DNA of 64,000 nt from Auriscalpium vulgare (GCA_019915015.1 JAHBBC010000002.1:1674001-1738000); one strand, 5' to 3'. Numbered from the stretch's first letter, positions 32,601 to 41,890 are shown. Notes: generated by a model not told the origin, from the letters alone. Numbers and translations are program-made.

Positions 32601-34039
32601 ATTCTTGGGATGCGGGACAGCGATATTTCAAGGACGAGAAAGGACTGCTATACTTCAGAGATGCGGATTTCCAACCCCGGCTTTGTGTTCCCAAATCCCT
32701 GCGAGCCAGTCTGCTCCTTCAAGCTCATGAATCTCCATTCGAATCGGCTCATGCCGGCGCAGAGAAGCTATGGCAGCTCATGAGCGGAAAATTCTTTTGG
32801 CCTTCAATGAAGAAAGACGTACAACGGTTCTGTGACACCTGCGATGTATGCCAGAAAATCAAGCACAGGAACTTTACTAAGTTCGGCCGTTTGATTCCGA
32901 ATCCAGTTCTGCGACGCCCCTACGAATCTGTATCGCTGGATTTAGTGACTGGCCTACCTTGGTCGCTAGAGTTCAATGCTGTCCTGGTTACAGTCGATCG
33001 AATGTCAAAACATGCGCAGTTTATCCCTACTACGACTGGCCTAACAGCCGAAGGATTCGCGAAGCTTTTTGTCAATCATGTCATCTGCAGGTTCGGCGTG
33101 CCCGATAACATAGTTTCCGATCGTGATCCTAGGTGGACTTCTGACTTCTGGAAAGGGGTGTCGAAAGCGCTCAAAACTAGAATGTCTCTATCATCCTCGC
33201 ATCATCCTCAGCACGATGGACAGACGGAAATCGTAAATCAGAAGCTGGAGATCATGCTACGCGCCTATGTCGCTACGGACAAGACGAGTTGGGCCGAATG
33301 GTTGCCGCTGCTTGAACACGCTTATAATAATCTTCCCCATTCGTCCACGGGGATGAGTCCTCATTTCGTACTCTATGGGTTCCAACCCAAATCCAGCTTA
33401 GATTTTGCGCAGGCAGAAGGAGCGGAAGCCGCTCCGCAGGACGCATTATTGAATGACCGATCCGATGATTTCGTGCGACTCATGCAATACCATAGGGAAA
33501 GCGCGAGGATGGCTCTCGCGCGAGCTCAGTTGAAACAGAGCGAATCCTACAACAAGGGTAGACGAGAGTTAGAATTCAAGGTCGGAGACCAAGTCCTGGT
33601 GAATCCTCATTCTTTGGAATGGTTGGAAAGTAAAGGGGAAGGGAGCAAGCTAGTACAGCGTGCAGTTGGTCCATTCGAAGTTCAGGAGCGTATTAACCCC
33701 AAAGTCTACCGTCTCCGACTTCCCGACAATTACCCTGGCTCCAATGTCCTTAATCTCGAACATTTGCGTCTGTACAGACCATCGGATCCCGAATTCGGGC
33801 ATCGCACTGTGTTACCAGACACCCGTTCAGACAAGCCAGCTTCTGAAGAATATCATGTCGATAAGATTGTCGGTCATCGTTACGATAAGCGCAGGAAGCA
33901 GATGCTCTACCTCATTCGTTGGGAGGGGTATTCGCCGCTATACGACTCATGGGCAACCGCCACGGATTTACGGAACGCACCCCAACGATTATTCTCTTAC
34001 CAACGGGACGCGGGCTTGGCAGGTCCTGCTAAACGATGA
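26609..34039 (+). CDS. Gag-Pol polyprotein of a Ty3/Gypsy chromovirus
   Basis: 2476 codons. Order: Pro-rich Gag leader; Gly/Pro-rich stretch (about 380-500); retrotransposon Gag domain (about 540-680); zinc knuckle CKLCGSKHHWDREC (801-814); aspartic protease with active Asp 998 in LDSCADISLLS; reverse transcriptase with YIDD at 1522-1525; RNase H with first Asp 1671 (LYTDASGDGLG); integrase with HHCC finger (about 2040-2085) and catalytic Asp 2111, Asp 2171, Glu 2207, an exact D-x59-D-x35-E spacing; chromodomain (about 2410-2470, YLIRWEGYSPLYDSW). The protease has DSC where DSG is usual. The natural start is upstream at 21119; the ATG used here is supplied by the inserted element. All enzymatic parts appear intact. 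Confidence 0.95.
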   Translation: MESEQRPALRERMDQFIMDLLRTNAQALPHEVWPLPDNFLDEVIAAESQPPPRTLAPSPRQNTLITPPRIRDEPEEASGQGNKGKGREDETIIGEQHTRYESFATGASSRPRSSLPAQLTLQNVEHPPFRKAGDFFERFNKPLATYVSQVLPYTPVRTATQVSMARGDVTQGLGLPGDIPGADPLPSEPENVAEQIQVQRTPEADTSSKEVATYLAPSMYNAETGSVSAMSYKRNLYAQPPLQPAFSLDAMGVKTQPITQGLPDRQTPPHLRSANLNNFATQPTRVERTVNFEERVPWDKRMARDNGDEFPTRPSSSLPLLKGEWPRSSPSKPDQQNLTPPWGSNFPFAPRRNTLVTGFPSKPDPLPEDPSAGYSNHGDSAEPAGGGVPGGGPPGWPPSLGGAGGSGGGPPGGPPGFPGGGPPGGYPGMPGGGGGPPGGGLPGNFPGYPGGMPPGGPYGPPGGGGPPGGPPGGGGGPPPGWGYPWQWHGYPNNPQGNLNLGPRLKEELRPDHLPSWDGNKHTAIAYFADVQELAVMNESLPAAMGRWLWTQLKDNSRVKRWWIQVSRRMKTYMMANHLNWLNGLKSVFLGRQWQLERNMEFTEMFFRQKGHEREMPEDYLQRRIMYARALLNTDNGGPEEAQIVLRNVPSSWMTTLNVPLPLSTDDLTRRAQDNALALIAASRNSSDLVSKEEIPQLVRQAIREENARPFRPRAFRGRNDRGQASVHLASGNGDEAEEADFPIVNEDDEENLSAPDQVDPAVSAQVFATLVKRQRAPPKGGYPFPKADGTKSLVKPPPSPCKLCGSKHHWDRECPHWPTYLKKKEVNLLSAGLESDRSPEDELMYNTLFEAYLMEAISSAYIVSRQSEWSEADHETIEMRSIEKQVDSGHEIPSVREVLTARTRGNLEKIVRTPSPTVEEVEDKYYTQLRLHGRSSPSDGSLIERIEALQAETPEMEIIKLKRKRTSIPGMSAVGVSVVSMRGRIMIPSGPLRDLRLDSCADISLLSKSTYDQLVNPPALRQGLKLKLVQLTAKEASLHGYVMLPIFVHTVDGRELQLEVEAYVVSNMSVPILLGEDFHQAYELAVERNLESGTRVYFEGRKYEVLAERVQESNGKEARIAKRVLGAPLARFILAKAHRRNKAKRRVLRKDAEGPRSVRVSSDVKIPPHSVKRVQVSASFTDERTWMVEKSMVASSRAPVFVVPNTLLNQSSPYIPVANTSAHPKMLRKGEVVGHLVDPAKFLDAPGSVENSEALANHASVLKQLVHANLNLQSEVRDAEVRVAPERPTEAVEPEPQEEEIWGPKTAEVPDPTIWPSQDMEELLDVGQLPEELRERAWEMLRRRQRAFGFDGRLGKHQSRVHIRTEDGQVPIAVPMYGSSPAKRMVIEEQLNVWFEQGVIEPSVSPWSAPVVIVYRNNKPRFCVDYRKLNAVTVPDEFPIPRQSEILSSLSGSQVLSSLDALAGFTQLEMAPEDVEKTAFRTHKGLFQFLRMPFGLRNGPSIFQRVMQEILSPYLWLFCLVYIDDIVVYSRSYEEHIEHLDKVLGAIEKSGITLSPKKCHLFYSSIILLGHKVSRLGLSTHKQKVEAILKMPRPTKVAELRTFLGMAVYFSAFIPHYATLATPLFSLTRKGAAWNWRAEHERAFEEIKKALSRAPVLAHPEMGKPYRLYTDASGDGLGVTLQQVQIMALKDLKVTRTYERVRRAYESGKPVPKLTTTLSSKIIDCDYESSWGSSFEDTTVQVERVVGYWSRTFKPAERNYSATEREALAAKEGLVKFQPFIEGERILLVTDHAALQWAKTYENNNRRLGAWGTVFSAYAPGLEIIHRPGRVHSNVDPISRLLEGVPSYVTPNDEDSPALTLAKLSESPLRGNSVGELEKSVQLVLTDWNDGLFNPPHHCFQVTTRSYKMASKNLDSERATKDYLSGEPSLEADTGEIRVSDLSEHIDLYDKQRAWEAANPPPTIHVHMDKSYLQSFLQGYKADAAFKQRWESTSTSPDSWDAGQRYFKDEKGLLYFRDADFQPRLCVPKSLRASLLLQAHESPFESAHAGAEKLWQLMSGKFFWPSMKKDVQRFCDTCDVCQKIKHRNFTKFGRLIPNPVLRRPYESVSLDLVTGLPWSLEFNAVLVTVDRMSKHAQFIPTTTGLTAEGFAKLFVNHVICRFGVPDNIVSDRDPRWTSDFWKGVSKALKTRMSLSSSHHPQHDGQTEIVNQKLEIMLRAYVATDKTSWAEWLPLLEHAYNNLPHSSTGMSPHFVLYGFQPKSSLDFAQAEGAEAAPQDALLNDRSDDFVRLMQYHRESARMALARAQLKQSESYNKGRRELEFKVGDQVLVNPHSLEWLESKGEGSKLVQRAVGPFEVQERINPKVYRLRLPDNYPGSNVLNLEHLRLYRPSDPEFGHRTVLPDTRSDKPASEEYHVDKIVGHRYDKRRKQMLYLIRWEGYSPLYDSWATATDLRNAPQRLFSYQRDAGLAGPAKR

Positions 34040-34229
34040 AGCAGGATCGCCTCCATGTATATAATTTCTTCTGATTTTATTTCTTGATGTACTATTCATC
34101 GCTAAGAGCACCGCCTTTTAATTCTATCTTACTTATTCTACGCGACGCGACTGCAGCACGTGACCCCGCCGGGCGCCACCGCCTCGAGGCGCGCTTAGAC
34201 GGAGAACGGACGACTCGGGTCCCTCTTCT

Positions 34230-37193
34230 TTGTCTCGAACCATCACCTCGCCTCTACCCCGTCAAACGCAAATGTCGTCGTGGGCACAACCATCGTATGG
34301 TTGGGGAGCGGAAGCCGCTCCCACGCCCCCGCTGGCAGGGAAACTGCGAGACATTGCGCGTCGACGGCGCGCCGGAGACCCCAAGGCAGTTTACGATGAA
34401 TCGGTCAAGCCATACAGCATAGTGACGTCCGGAGGATATCTCGCCGAAGTATACACGTCTTCAGTTCCAGGAGTTCAATGGGTGGGATTCGGAACGGATC
34501 CAACGCCGTGCGGACGCTCGCCGGTGCCCTTACCTTCCCGAACTGCTTTACACGCGACTCCCCCATTTCGTTATCGATCGGACGGTCCAGACATTCCCAT
34601 CGAATGGTGGGATTACAAACGACCTTGGCTGGCTTATCGCCCGCTGCCCAACGATAGCACCAACGACGAGTGGGTGTATAACGATGAAGCGGACGGGAAC
34701 GGCTTCGTACGTGTCGGCAACGACCGGTATCAATGCGCTCCGAAGGCCTTATCGTGGTTAACGGAGTACACAGGCCATATGATGCAGATCGGAGAGGCCA
34801 TGCAGAAGTACTTGGGTTACGATGCGGCTCCACTACGTATCCCTGCCATGACCCGAGAGCCAGCGGTTAAAGGCGACCTCAAGAAACAACTCTCGATCAT
34901 TCGTCGTTCTATGCACGAGTGGATGGCTTTCGTGGTATTTCTCGCAACTCATGCGGGTCATGGCTGGGAAGCAATCCCTCTCCCCGTAGCTGGTTGGACC
35001 AATACGATCATCATTTGGCTTTCAGGAGAGCGCGTGGGCACCCTCATAGACTTTCATCTCCCTCGAATCACCTGGCCGAATGTTCAAGAACTCTACCTTC
35101 ATGGCGCGAACCCTCGGTATCTGTGGCACTTTGGGTTGGAGAAACCTGAGTTGGAAGTGCTCAACCCTCGCAATCTGGGTGCGCGAGAAATCGGAGCGGT
35201 AACACGTGAACGAGATAAACGCTTGCGCAAGTGGGAGAAAAACGCCGAGAACTTGAAGCATAGGACAAACGAACTGCTCCGCAAAGACCGTATTCGAAAA
35301 GTCAGTGAAGTCCGTCGCTGGCACGAACAGATGGATTCGGACGACCCCTCCACGAGGCGGTACATCGCAGCCAAGCACGTGAAGGATGGCGAGTACATGG
35401 GATGTGCGGTTCGGTTGAATCATCCTGAACCTGGGGACGGTACCGTGTTCGTCGACATAACCGACTTCCGTGCGACCAAGGAGCTGCCGGGCGAATGGGA
35501 GATGCTCCCGCTTCCCGCCTATGACCAGGACGAAGAAGACGATTTCATCGAGTCTATATACGGGAAGAACATCGGTCCCATGAGGCCGCCGGCCGATCCT
35601 CCAACCCCTTCAACTGCCGAGCCGCGCGCCTCATCGCCATCCGGGAAAGGGAAGCAGAGAGCACACGTCGACCCATCATCCCCACTCCGCGAAAGCGACG
35701 CGGATGTTGAACATCAGCTGCATCAAGAAGAGGCCGACGTTCAAACCGCCATTCGTGTCTCTCTCCAAACTCTCCATCACGGGCCTGGAGAAAGTTCGTC
35801 GCAACGTGCCTCATCGGACGTGGTTATGGAGGACAGAACTGGACAGTCCGGTTCTGCGAAGAAGGATAGCTCTTCTTCATCCTCCCGCGGACCAACCACG
35901 CCCATCGAGACACGCGGACGTAAAAGACCTCGAGAGGACAGCTCTCTCGAGGGTGGATCGAGCGCTCGATCTCTTCTTGATCGTCTGACGGGTCCCACAT
36001 CAATGGTTGAGAGTATATCGAGAGAATTTGACACTCCAAAAGTTCCAACGTTGCTGGCTCGCATGTCCCACGGAATTTCTGTTAAGCCCGCATCTTTGTT
36101 GTCGCGGTTGGATACAGTGCCCACGACTTCACTGATGGACAGAATATCCGAGACGCGCGGCGATCGGTCGACGGCCATGGACACCGAGCCTGTTTCCCCC
36201 GCTCCGGCCAACGTCAGCTTAGAGGAGCAGCCCGTCACTGTTAATACGGAAGTGTACGGGCCATCTTCACCGCTGCATGGGGTCGCTACGTTCTCAGCGG
36301 CTATCTTACGTCCTTCGGAGACTCCGTTGTCCATCCCGCCCACCACTCCCATCCTTACGGGGCATATTCACTTGCTGTCGCGCTCGAAACTGCGAGTAGC
36401 GATGTGGAGAGATGCCTGCACTGCACCCTGGCCAGACGTGATTGCCTTCATGCTCAGCAAAGGCATTTCCTTCCGATGGAGCTATCCAAAGAGTCGTTTA
36501 CCGCGGCCACTCCCAATCCTGCCGGACAGCTGGGCGGCGTACGCGCACGTCAACCTCACCCAAGTTCGTTGGTGGGAGGCACGCGCCAACGTCTGGGACG
36601 CGTACCTCGCGACTGTGCGCGACCTCATGACACAGCCTAACGCACGCATGTTCCTCCAAGCGGGTGGCATTTCTTGGAGACTCGCCCTTCAATTTGGGCC
36701 TCCTAGCCTGTTGGAGGATGCGGGTACGGGGCCTTCGCGGCTAGTAACGGAATATGGCATTGGCGACGCGACCACCACTCCAGTTCCTAGCTGCTTCGAC
36801 CGCACGACCCCATCAGAGGTAGATCGGCTGTATGGAGGAAAGAGCGGACGAAGCCTTTGGCCGAGACAGAAGGACTTCTTGGACAGTCGCGCATGGAACG
36901 GTGAATGGTCATGGTCCAACGAAGTCTGGTTCACCACACGTCTGAACAATCTCTCCGCGGCGAAGCAAGACCTCACCCTCACGCCGACACAGTGGACTAA
37001 GGAACTGCGTAATGCCTTGCGCCCAGCTGAACGACGTGCACTGGACGGTGTAGGCTCGGAAGCACATGCCGAAGGCCAGATCAACGCGGACCCCGACATC
37101 GCAGCCCTGGGAATCCTCGACTTGGGCGCGCTGCAGGCCTCTTGGGACAATTCGAGCGAAGCTTCCAACGCCGAGACTGGGGGGGCTTTGTGA
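34230..37193 (+). CDS. Accessory third ORF of the chromovirus, unknown function
   Basis: 987 codons between pol and the 3' LTR, in the position where env lies in some retroelements. The N-terminal half looks globular (EWWDYKRPWLAYRPL, HEWMAFVVFLATHAGHGWE, RYLWHFGLEKPELEVLNPRNLG). The middle (about 450-640) is disordered, acidic and Ser-rich with a basic RGRKRPRED cluster. The C-terminal part is again Trp-rich and globular (VRWWEARANVWDAYLATVRDL). I see no signal peptide, transmembrane segment or fusion-type motif, so an envelope role is not supported. A start at the in-frame ATG 34272 is equally possible. The stop codon TGA is formed by the first bases of the 3' LTR. Confidence 0.8.
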   Translation: MSRTITSPLPRQTQMSSWAQPSYGWGAEAAPTPPLAGKLRDIARRRRAGDPKAVYDESVKPYSIVTSGGYLAEVYTSSVPGVQWVGFGTDPTPCGRSPVPLPSRTALHATPPFRYRSDGPDIPIEWWDYKRPWLAYRPLPNDSTNDEWVYNDEADGNGFVRVGNDRYQCAPKALSWLTEYTGHMMQIGEAMQKYLGYDAAPLRIPAMTREPAVKGDLKKQLSIIRRSMHEWMAFVVFLATHAGHGWEAIPLPVAGWTNTIIIWLSGERVGTLIDFHLPRITWPNVQELYLHGANPRYLWHFGLEKPELEVLNPRNLGAREIGAVTRERDKRLRKWEKNAENLKHRTNELLRKDRIRKVSEVRRWHEQMDSDDPSTRRYIAAKHVKDGEYMGCAVRLNHPEPGDGTVFVDITDFRATKELPGEWEMLPLPAYDQDEEDDFIESIYGKNIGPMRPPADPPTPSTAEPRASSPSGKGKQRAHVDPSSPLRESDADVEHQLHQEEADVQTAIRVSLQTLHHGPGESSSQRASSDVVMEDRTGQSGSAKKDSSSSSSRGPTTPIETRGRKRPREDSSLEGGSSARSLLDRLTGPTSMVESISREFDTPKVPTLLARMSHGISVKPASLLSRLDTVPTTSLMDRISETRGDRSTAMDTEPVSPAPANVSLEEQPVTVNTEVYGPSSPLHGVATFSAAILRPSETPLSIPPTTPILTGHIHLLSRSKLRVAMWRDACTAPWPDVIAFMLSKGISFRWSYPKSRLPRPLPILPDSWAAYAHVNLTQVRWWEARANVWDAYLATVRDLMTQPNARMFLQAGGISWRLALQFGPPSLLEDAGTGPSRLVTEYGIGDATTTPVPSCFDRTTPSEVDRLYGGKSGRSLWPRQKDFLDSRAWNGEWSWSNEVWFTTRLNNLSAAKQDLTLTPTQWTKELRNALRPAERRALDGVGSEAHAEGQINADPDIAALGILDLGALQASWDNSSEASNAETGGAL

Positions 37194-37801
37194 CGGGAGA
37201 AAGAGGCCCGGAGGTAACGCGGGCAGAAGGTCATCAGTCTCGACGCAGGACGCTATTAGATTACTGTACAATAGATTAGATTAGTCGGAGTTTGAAGATG
37301 TCTGTAAGTATATAAGTCGTGTACTGACAGCATCGTGCATCAACAATACAACGTGTTTCTTTTTCTTTCTCTTTTTCTCGTCTCGTCCTCTTCCTCAATT
37401 CTCTTCAAGTCTCCCTCAAGTATAGTAGTTGCTAGTCGACTACGAGAATCGACGACGCGACGACGCGACGAGTCACGAGCGCGTGAGGCTTCTCGAGCGC
37501 CAACAGCGCGCCCACAGAACCACACACGCGCGACGCACTTGGGCCGTCGGCGCCTCGCCCTTCTCTCTCTCGAGCCAGTCACCAGGAGGAAGCCTCCTAA
37601 CGACTGAGCTCCCGCTCGGGCCTCGCGCCTACGGGCGTGATCACTTCTCCTCGCCCTCCACTTCTTCCGTGCTACGGAGGAGGTCTGTCAACACGGGGAA
37701 GCCCCGTACCGACAGGACAACACACCTTTGGTTCCTCCCTGGGCTCGTCTCTCGCCCGTCCTACGCCCGAATCTTGAGACTCACCTATCAGAGGCGTCTC
37801 A
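37189..37801 (+). repeat. 3' LTR of the chromovirus, with polypurine tract upstream
   Basis: 613 bases, TG...CA, nearly identical to 20434-21046. A purine-rich run GAGACTGGGGGGG (37174-37186) directly upstream, still inside the accessory ORF, is the likely plus-strand primer. CGGAC follows at 37802-37806. Confidence 0.95.
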
Positions 37802-38280
37802 CGGACTCTGACCCGCAGCAGGGCGACCCGGAGCTCCCTCCCGCCATGATTGCATACGTTGCGGCCCTTGTAAGTCAGCTGGCAACCCGTATTATCTATC
37901 TTTGACTTGATTCTCCAGGTGTGGTCCGTGCTCAAGCAGTGGCAGCTAGGCATGTTTAGCAAGGACAGCGTCTCAGGTGACAGCATCGCCGCAGTATACG
38001 AAGATCTCAATGCAACTTTGGCAAGAGCACGAGAGGAGAACCCGACGGGCTATCACAACACGATGGCCTATATTTACCTGGCTGTCAGGTGTGTGTGCGA
38101 GCCTTGTCACAGTGTGAGATCACTGGCAGACATTCATGACACTGACCTCTGGCTGAATCTAGAGGCTTACTTTTGCCTGAAGGCGCTGAAGATCCAGCGG
38201 TCCAGGTCGCAGGTGTCGCGAGCGCAGCGGTGGACTTCGCGTCCATGGGCTCATCGCTGAAGTTCCGTCGTCGTGCTTGA

Positions 38281-38808
38281 TCTCTGGCGTCGTCACCCCG
38301 CCCCTCTAGTAAGTGTCTATTGTGATTTATTGGCCATAGTTTAACAGACTCTACTTTCTCGGATGTAGCCAGCTCCGAGGCATTGGTAGTATGATACATG
38401 TCCGTGCTGTCTGCATTTATTGCATGCATATGCCCACTATGTTCACTAATTATGCCTAATGATTATGCCTAATGATATGCCATGTGGTTACCAATAATTA
38501 GTCCTAATTAGCTGGCTGGCAACCTAAACAGCCTGGTGTGATTTAGCAACTCTTAGGTGTAGGTTAGTACTAATTAGTAGTAATTGGTACAACAATTATG
38601 GGGGGGCTAAGGTAACCCTAACAATAAGGTGACATTGGGTTAATTAGCACTAATTAGTACTACTTAGCCCTGAATTAGGGGGGGATGGTTTCCCAGATGC
38701 ATAACGCGCAACTTAGCTCAAGCGGTTATACGACCTCCACGTGTATTTCGAGGCATTCAAGAAATTGCTATTGTACAAGACGTCAACGTTGCCACCCGAT
38801 CACTTCCC
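38281..38808. other. AT-rich intergenic region
   Basis: Contains short repeated words such as ATTATGCCTAATG (around 38450-38475) and AATTAG runs (38490-38670), without a supported gene or RNA. Confidence 0.4.
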
Positions 38809-41045
38809 CTACTCCCCCTGCCCATCGTACCGATTCCCATCTTCATCGAAACCCTCCGGCACTATCGACCGCCAATCTCCCGCCTGGTAGTACCACTCCG
38901 GATAGTTCAAGAGGCTCAGCTGCGACAGCCAAGCCGCCTCTATCATCAGCGAGCTCGCGTACGCCCGTGCCATCGCGGTGTGGATCTCCGAGCGCTGTTC
39001 ACGGACGGATTGCCTGAGAGCGGGATCAATGTCCGCGTCCTCAGGAACTCCGTTGATCGTCTCGTGTTGCTCGTGGAGCATTTGCGGTGCGCCGTCAATA
39101 CGCCAAGCATATGGAGACGGACCAGGAGGCATCCTGCCCTTCGGAACACCGTTCTTGACGAACCACCGCATCACCTTGGCGTGCACATGGATCTTACGCG
39201 CATGATCTACCGTCAAAAGAGGAGTCCAGATCAATACCATCGACAAAAGAGGAAGAAGAGCACATACCGTCTGGCACCACCTGGTTATCGTTGGCGTCCG
39301 GCACCTGCGGCGCAACATTGGCCACAGGCGCGGCCGCGACTGCCACCGGCTCCCACGGAATCAAGTCCTCGCTCTTCAATCTAGAGAGAGCCGGAGAGAC
39401 CTCGCGCCCCAGAGTAGAGGGCCCCGCGATGTCCGCCACGATTTCGATATCGTCCGAACTGGCGGCGCGGTGTTCTAGAACCAAGACCGGAGGAGTTGAG
39501 CACGGCTCGGACAAGAAGAGCGGTGTATGCCCACCCTGGATTGTTGCCTGCGTCTGCGAGAGCGGCCCCGAGTCCTCCACGATTTCGACCATTTGAATAT
39601 CGGGTTCCACGGTCAACGCTACCTCGGGAACAGGAGCCTGGCGCGACGGCCCACTTGCCGAGCGCTCCGGCTCAGCGCGACCTAAGAAGAAATCAACGTC
39701 AATACCGAAATACACATTCCCTCACGACTACGCCACGTACCTTTCCTTTTGCCCGCCCCAGGAGGCTTCGAACGAATCACCACGGACATCATCGCCTTCA
39801 CCTTTTTAGCAGGTGGCGGAGCAATGACCTCCTCCTCCGCGGCCCGACGCGCTTCGATTTCAGGCAGGAACTCCGCGATGACGGTCGATTTCTTGTTGAA
39901 ATCGGCACCACGACCCAAATTATCTATTCCAACCGACGCATTCAATATCGCAATCCACGCAGCTCAAGAAGAAGGACTTACTCGTCGTGTTCCGGCCCTG
40001 CCACTTGCACGGCTGCTTGTCCTTCCGGCACCGCGGACAATCCACCGAAATACGCGGCTTGTCAAGGGTCCGCGACGGCGAACAAAGTTCCGCCCGCTCG
40101 TCCGAGAGGCGACACGCGTCGCAAACCTATACCCAGCTCGAAATCAGCGCTCAAGGCTTCCACTCCCCATCGAAATAACGACTCACCGCCGGATACCAAT
40201 TCCCCTTCGTATCGTACCAAGCCGAGAGCCCGTTGTTCAAATCCTCAAGGATCTCGTCCGCCTGCTTGCCTTGGATGTACCGCCACTCCACTTTGGTCAG
40301 CTTCCGCAGCTTCTCGACGAGCGTCGGAGGCTTGGCAGCCGCCTTCGCCTTGCCCTTGCCTTTCGAAATAGCGAGGGGCGGCGGAGACGATTCACGACCC
40401 TCAGGACGGAGCCTAGCCTTACCCTTGCCCTTCGAAATAGGACGAGGCGGCGGCGACGACTCGACGACCTCCGAGAGCTCGTCCTCACCCTTGTTACCCT
40501 TGTCTCCGACCTCCGACACGATCTCCGGCAGAGTCTCGACCGGCGGCAGCAAGAAAGCGTCCTCCACAGGCGCGACCACGCTAGGTCCCGCCACCGGAGA
40601 CGCAGCCGCGTCGACAGGATCCCCCGCAGCAGCAAAGAACGCGTCTACCGAGGCATTGAAATTGTCCTACAACAGCGTTAGGAACGCCAGTCAAGCAGCA
40701 CGACAACGAAGACATACCTGGTCCATTTCGGGCACGACAGTAATATATCCGAAGGACTTGGCCTTCCAAGTCTCCTCTCCGTGTTGCCAGGCGATCTCCT
40801 TGAACTCCTGGACGAACTCTTGAGTTCGTGTAGCGCCGTCCGGGAACTTATGCGTCTGGGCCTGTCGATCAAGAAGCATCAATCATCAAAGAAGACAAAC
40901 GATCAAAAGAAGCACTTACCAACGCTTGGGCGACACGCAGGCACCAGTTCAACTTGTCAGCTGAGCTGGCCGCAGGATCGAACTCGTTGAGACACTTGCG
41001 GATGACGGCCAAGCAGGGTGCAATAGGAACAGGAAGGTCGGACAT
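38809..41045 (-). CDS. Unknown protein with a cysteine cluster (basidiomycete type)
   Basis: Seven exons on the minus strand (41045-40920, 40861-40718, 40666-40187, 40126-39982, 39923-39741, 39681-39268, 39206-38809) sum to 1890 bases and give 629 residues. The N-terminal domain (DKLNWCLRVAQAL, EFKEIAWQHGEETW) is followed by a Lys-rich linker with two copies of ISKGKGKA. A helical segment around VEWRYIQGKQADEIL comes next. Then comes a Cys cluster, VCDACRLS...VDCPRCRKDKQPCKWQ (about residues 251-290), which could bind zinc. The second half is acidic and disordered. The C-terminal block contains VKNGVPKGRMPPGPSPYAW and LSLLNYPEWYYQAGDWRSIVP. Similar unknown proteins with one Cys-rich patch are common in Agaricomycetes. 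A role in DNA binding is possible but not shown. Confidence 0.7.
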
Positions 41046-41890
41046 GTGCAGTGAGCGCCAGGGAACAAGGACAACAAGAGGGAATGCGGGCCAGAATATC
41101 GCATTCCGCCTCCTTTTATGCCTTTCCGCTCGGCCGCACGTCCCTTTCTATTTCGACTACTCCCGCACACACACCACAGGCCACGACTTCGTCGCAATTC
41201 GTTTCAACTCGAAATCCCACGCAACATCCCCGCTGTCCACGCAGCTTCCCCGCCCTCTTCGACTTCAGGAAACCATCGTCGCCTTTTTGATCCTATTTCC
41301 AACGGCCCCAGACCACCGCCTCATGTCAAACTCAATCATGACGTCATCATTTCGTTTCAAGCATTTCGAGTCCCCCACGCAACACTTGCACTCCCACGAC
41401 ATTTGCCGACCTAGGCTTACCACATTCCGACACAACTTCCTTCGCCTCCGGCAAACCCCGCTATTGGCTCCCACACTTTCGAAAAGTCTTAGAGACTTGC
41501 GACAAAAATATCCGACGCTTCAACAATTCCTCCGCCGCAACACATCCTTCGAAAAGGAAAAGAAGCCCTCGACGCAAGTATCTTATGGACCTGACACGCG
41601 ACCACATCGCACATCTCGCATCAACGCCCAGAACACGACGCCAACACGCGCCCATCCCTTTTCGTAATACGCCACACACATCTTCCTTCATTGCCGAAGC
41701 TCGGCATGGTCGGAGGCGGTTCAGTATGCCATCATGTACAACCTGGCGCCGACGGCTTTCGTATTCCCTCCCGCCCGCGTATTCCTTTCGAGGCGTCACT
41801 CCCTCTACATGCTGACCGAGGACGGTCAGTATTTCAATAAGGAGGAGGTGATACGCCTGCCCAGCCGTCTAGCGGAGAAACACCCAAATT
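41046..41890. other. Upstream region of the 41045 gene
   Basis: C/A-rich, likely promoter of the minus-strand gene. A plus-strand frame at 41734-42051 is open, but it ends in LTR-like sequence and has no recognisable domain, so it was not called. Confidence 0.35.

Larger units (their letters stand above)
20434..37801 (+). mobile_element. Young Ty3/Gypsy chromovirus, itself interrupted
   Basis: Two 613-base LTRs in the same orientation (20434-21046, 37189-37801) enclose a gag fragment, a 2476-residue Gag-Pol frame with a C-terminal chromodomain and an extra 987-residue frame. By eye the LTRs differ at three positions only, so insertion was recent. The insertion site is within the DUF6532-type gene and has a CGGAC duplication. 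A 4.84-kb AT-rich element (21781-26622) is nested in gag, so the native length is about 12.5 kb. The pol part is intact, but Gag can no longer be made as one piece from this copy. Confidence 0.95.
17591..38280 (+). pseudogene. DUF6532-type gene split by an LTR retrotransposon
   Basis: Exons: 17591-17801, 17869-17987, 18041-18125, 18223-18395, 18452-18722, 18779-18814, 18871-19311, 19367-19516, 19568-19608, 19664-19990, 20049-20222, 20281-20433, then after the insertion 37807-37869, 37919-38088, 38163-38280. Leaving out the insertion, these sum to 2532 bases, 843 codons. The N-terminal two thirds are disordered, Ala/Ser/Lys-rich, with acidic patches. The C-terminal third matches the DUF6532 pattern: a helical block beginning LTQACTKSLPQEMFW, then GEPFCHPIIIEALSSIFFGP, then LPPAMIAYVAALVS and a YHNTMAYIYLAVR-like end. 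The chromovirus sits inside this last domain and is flanked by CGGAC on both sides. The acceptor at 18222 was chosen over 18181 because only it avoids a frame break. Function of DUF6532 is unknown; members are numerous in Agaricomycetes. Confidence 0.8.

Noticed and set aside
36404..36640. Alternative frames inside the 987-codon ORF
   Set aside because: Short, overlapping, without motifs; the long frame explains the sequence better.
34230..37193. Envelope protein in the chromovirus
   Set aside because: Position fits, but there is no signal peptide, transmembrane helix or Cys-rich ectodomain.
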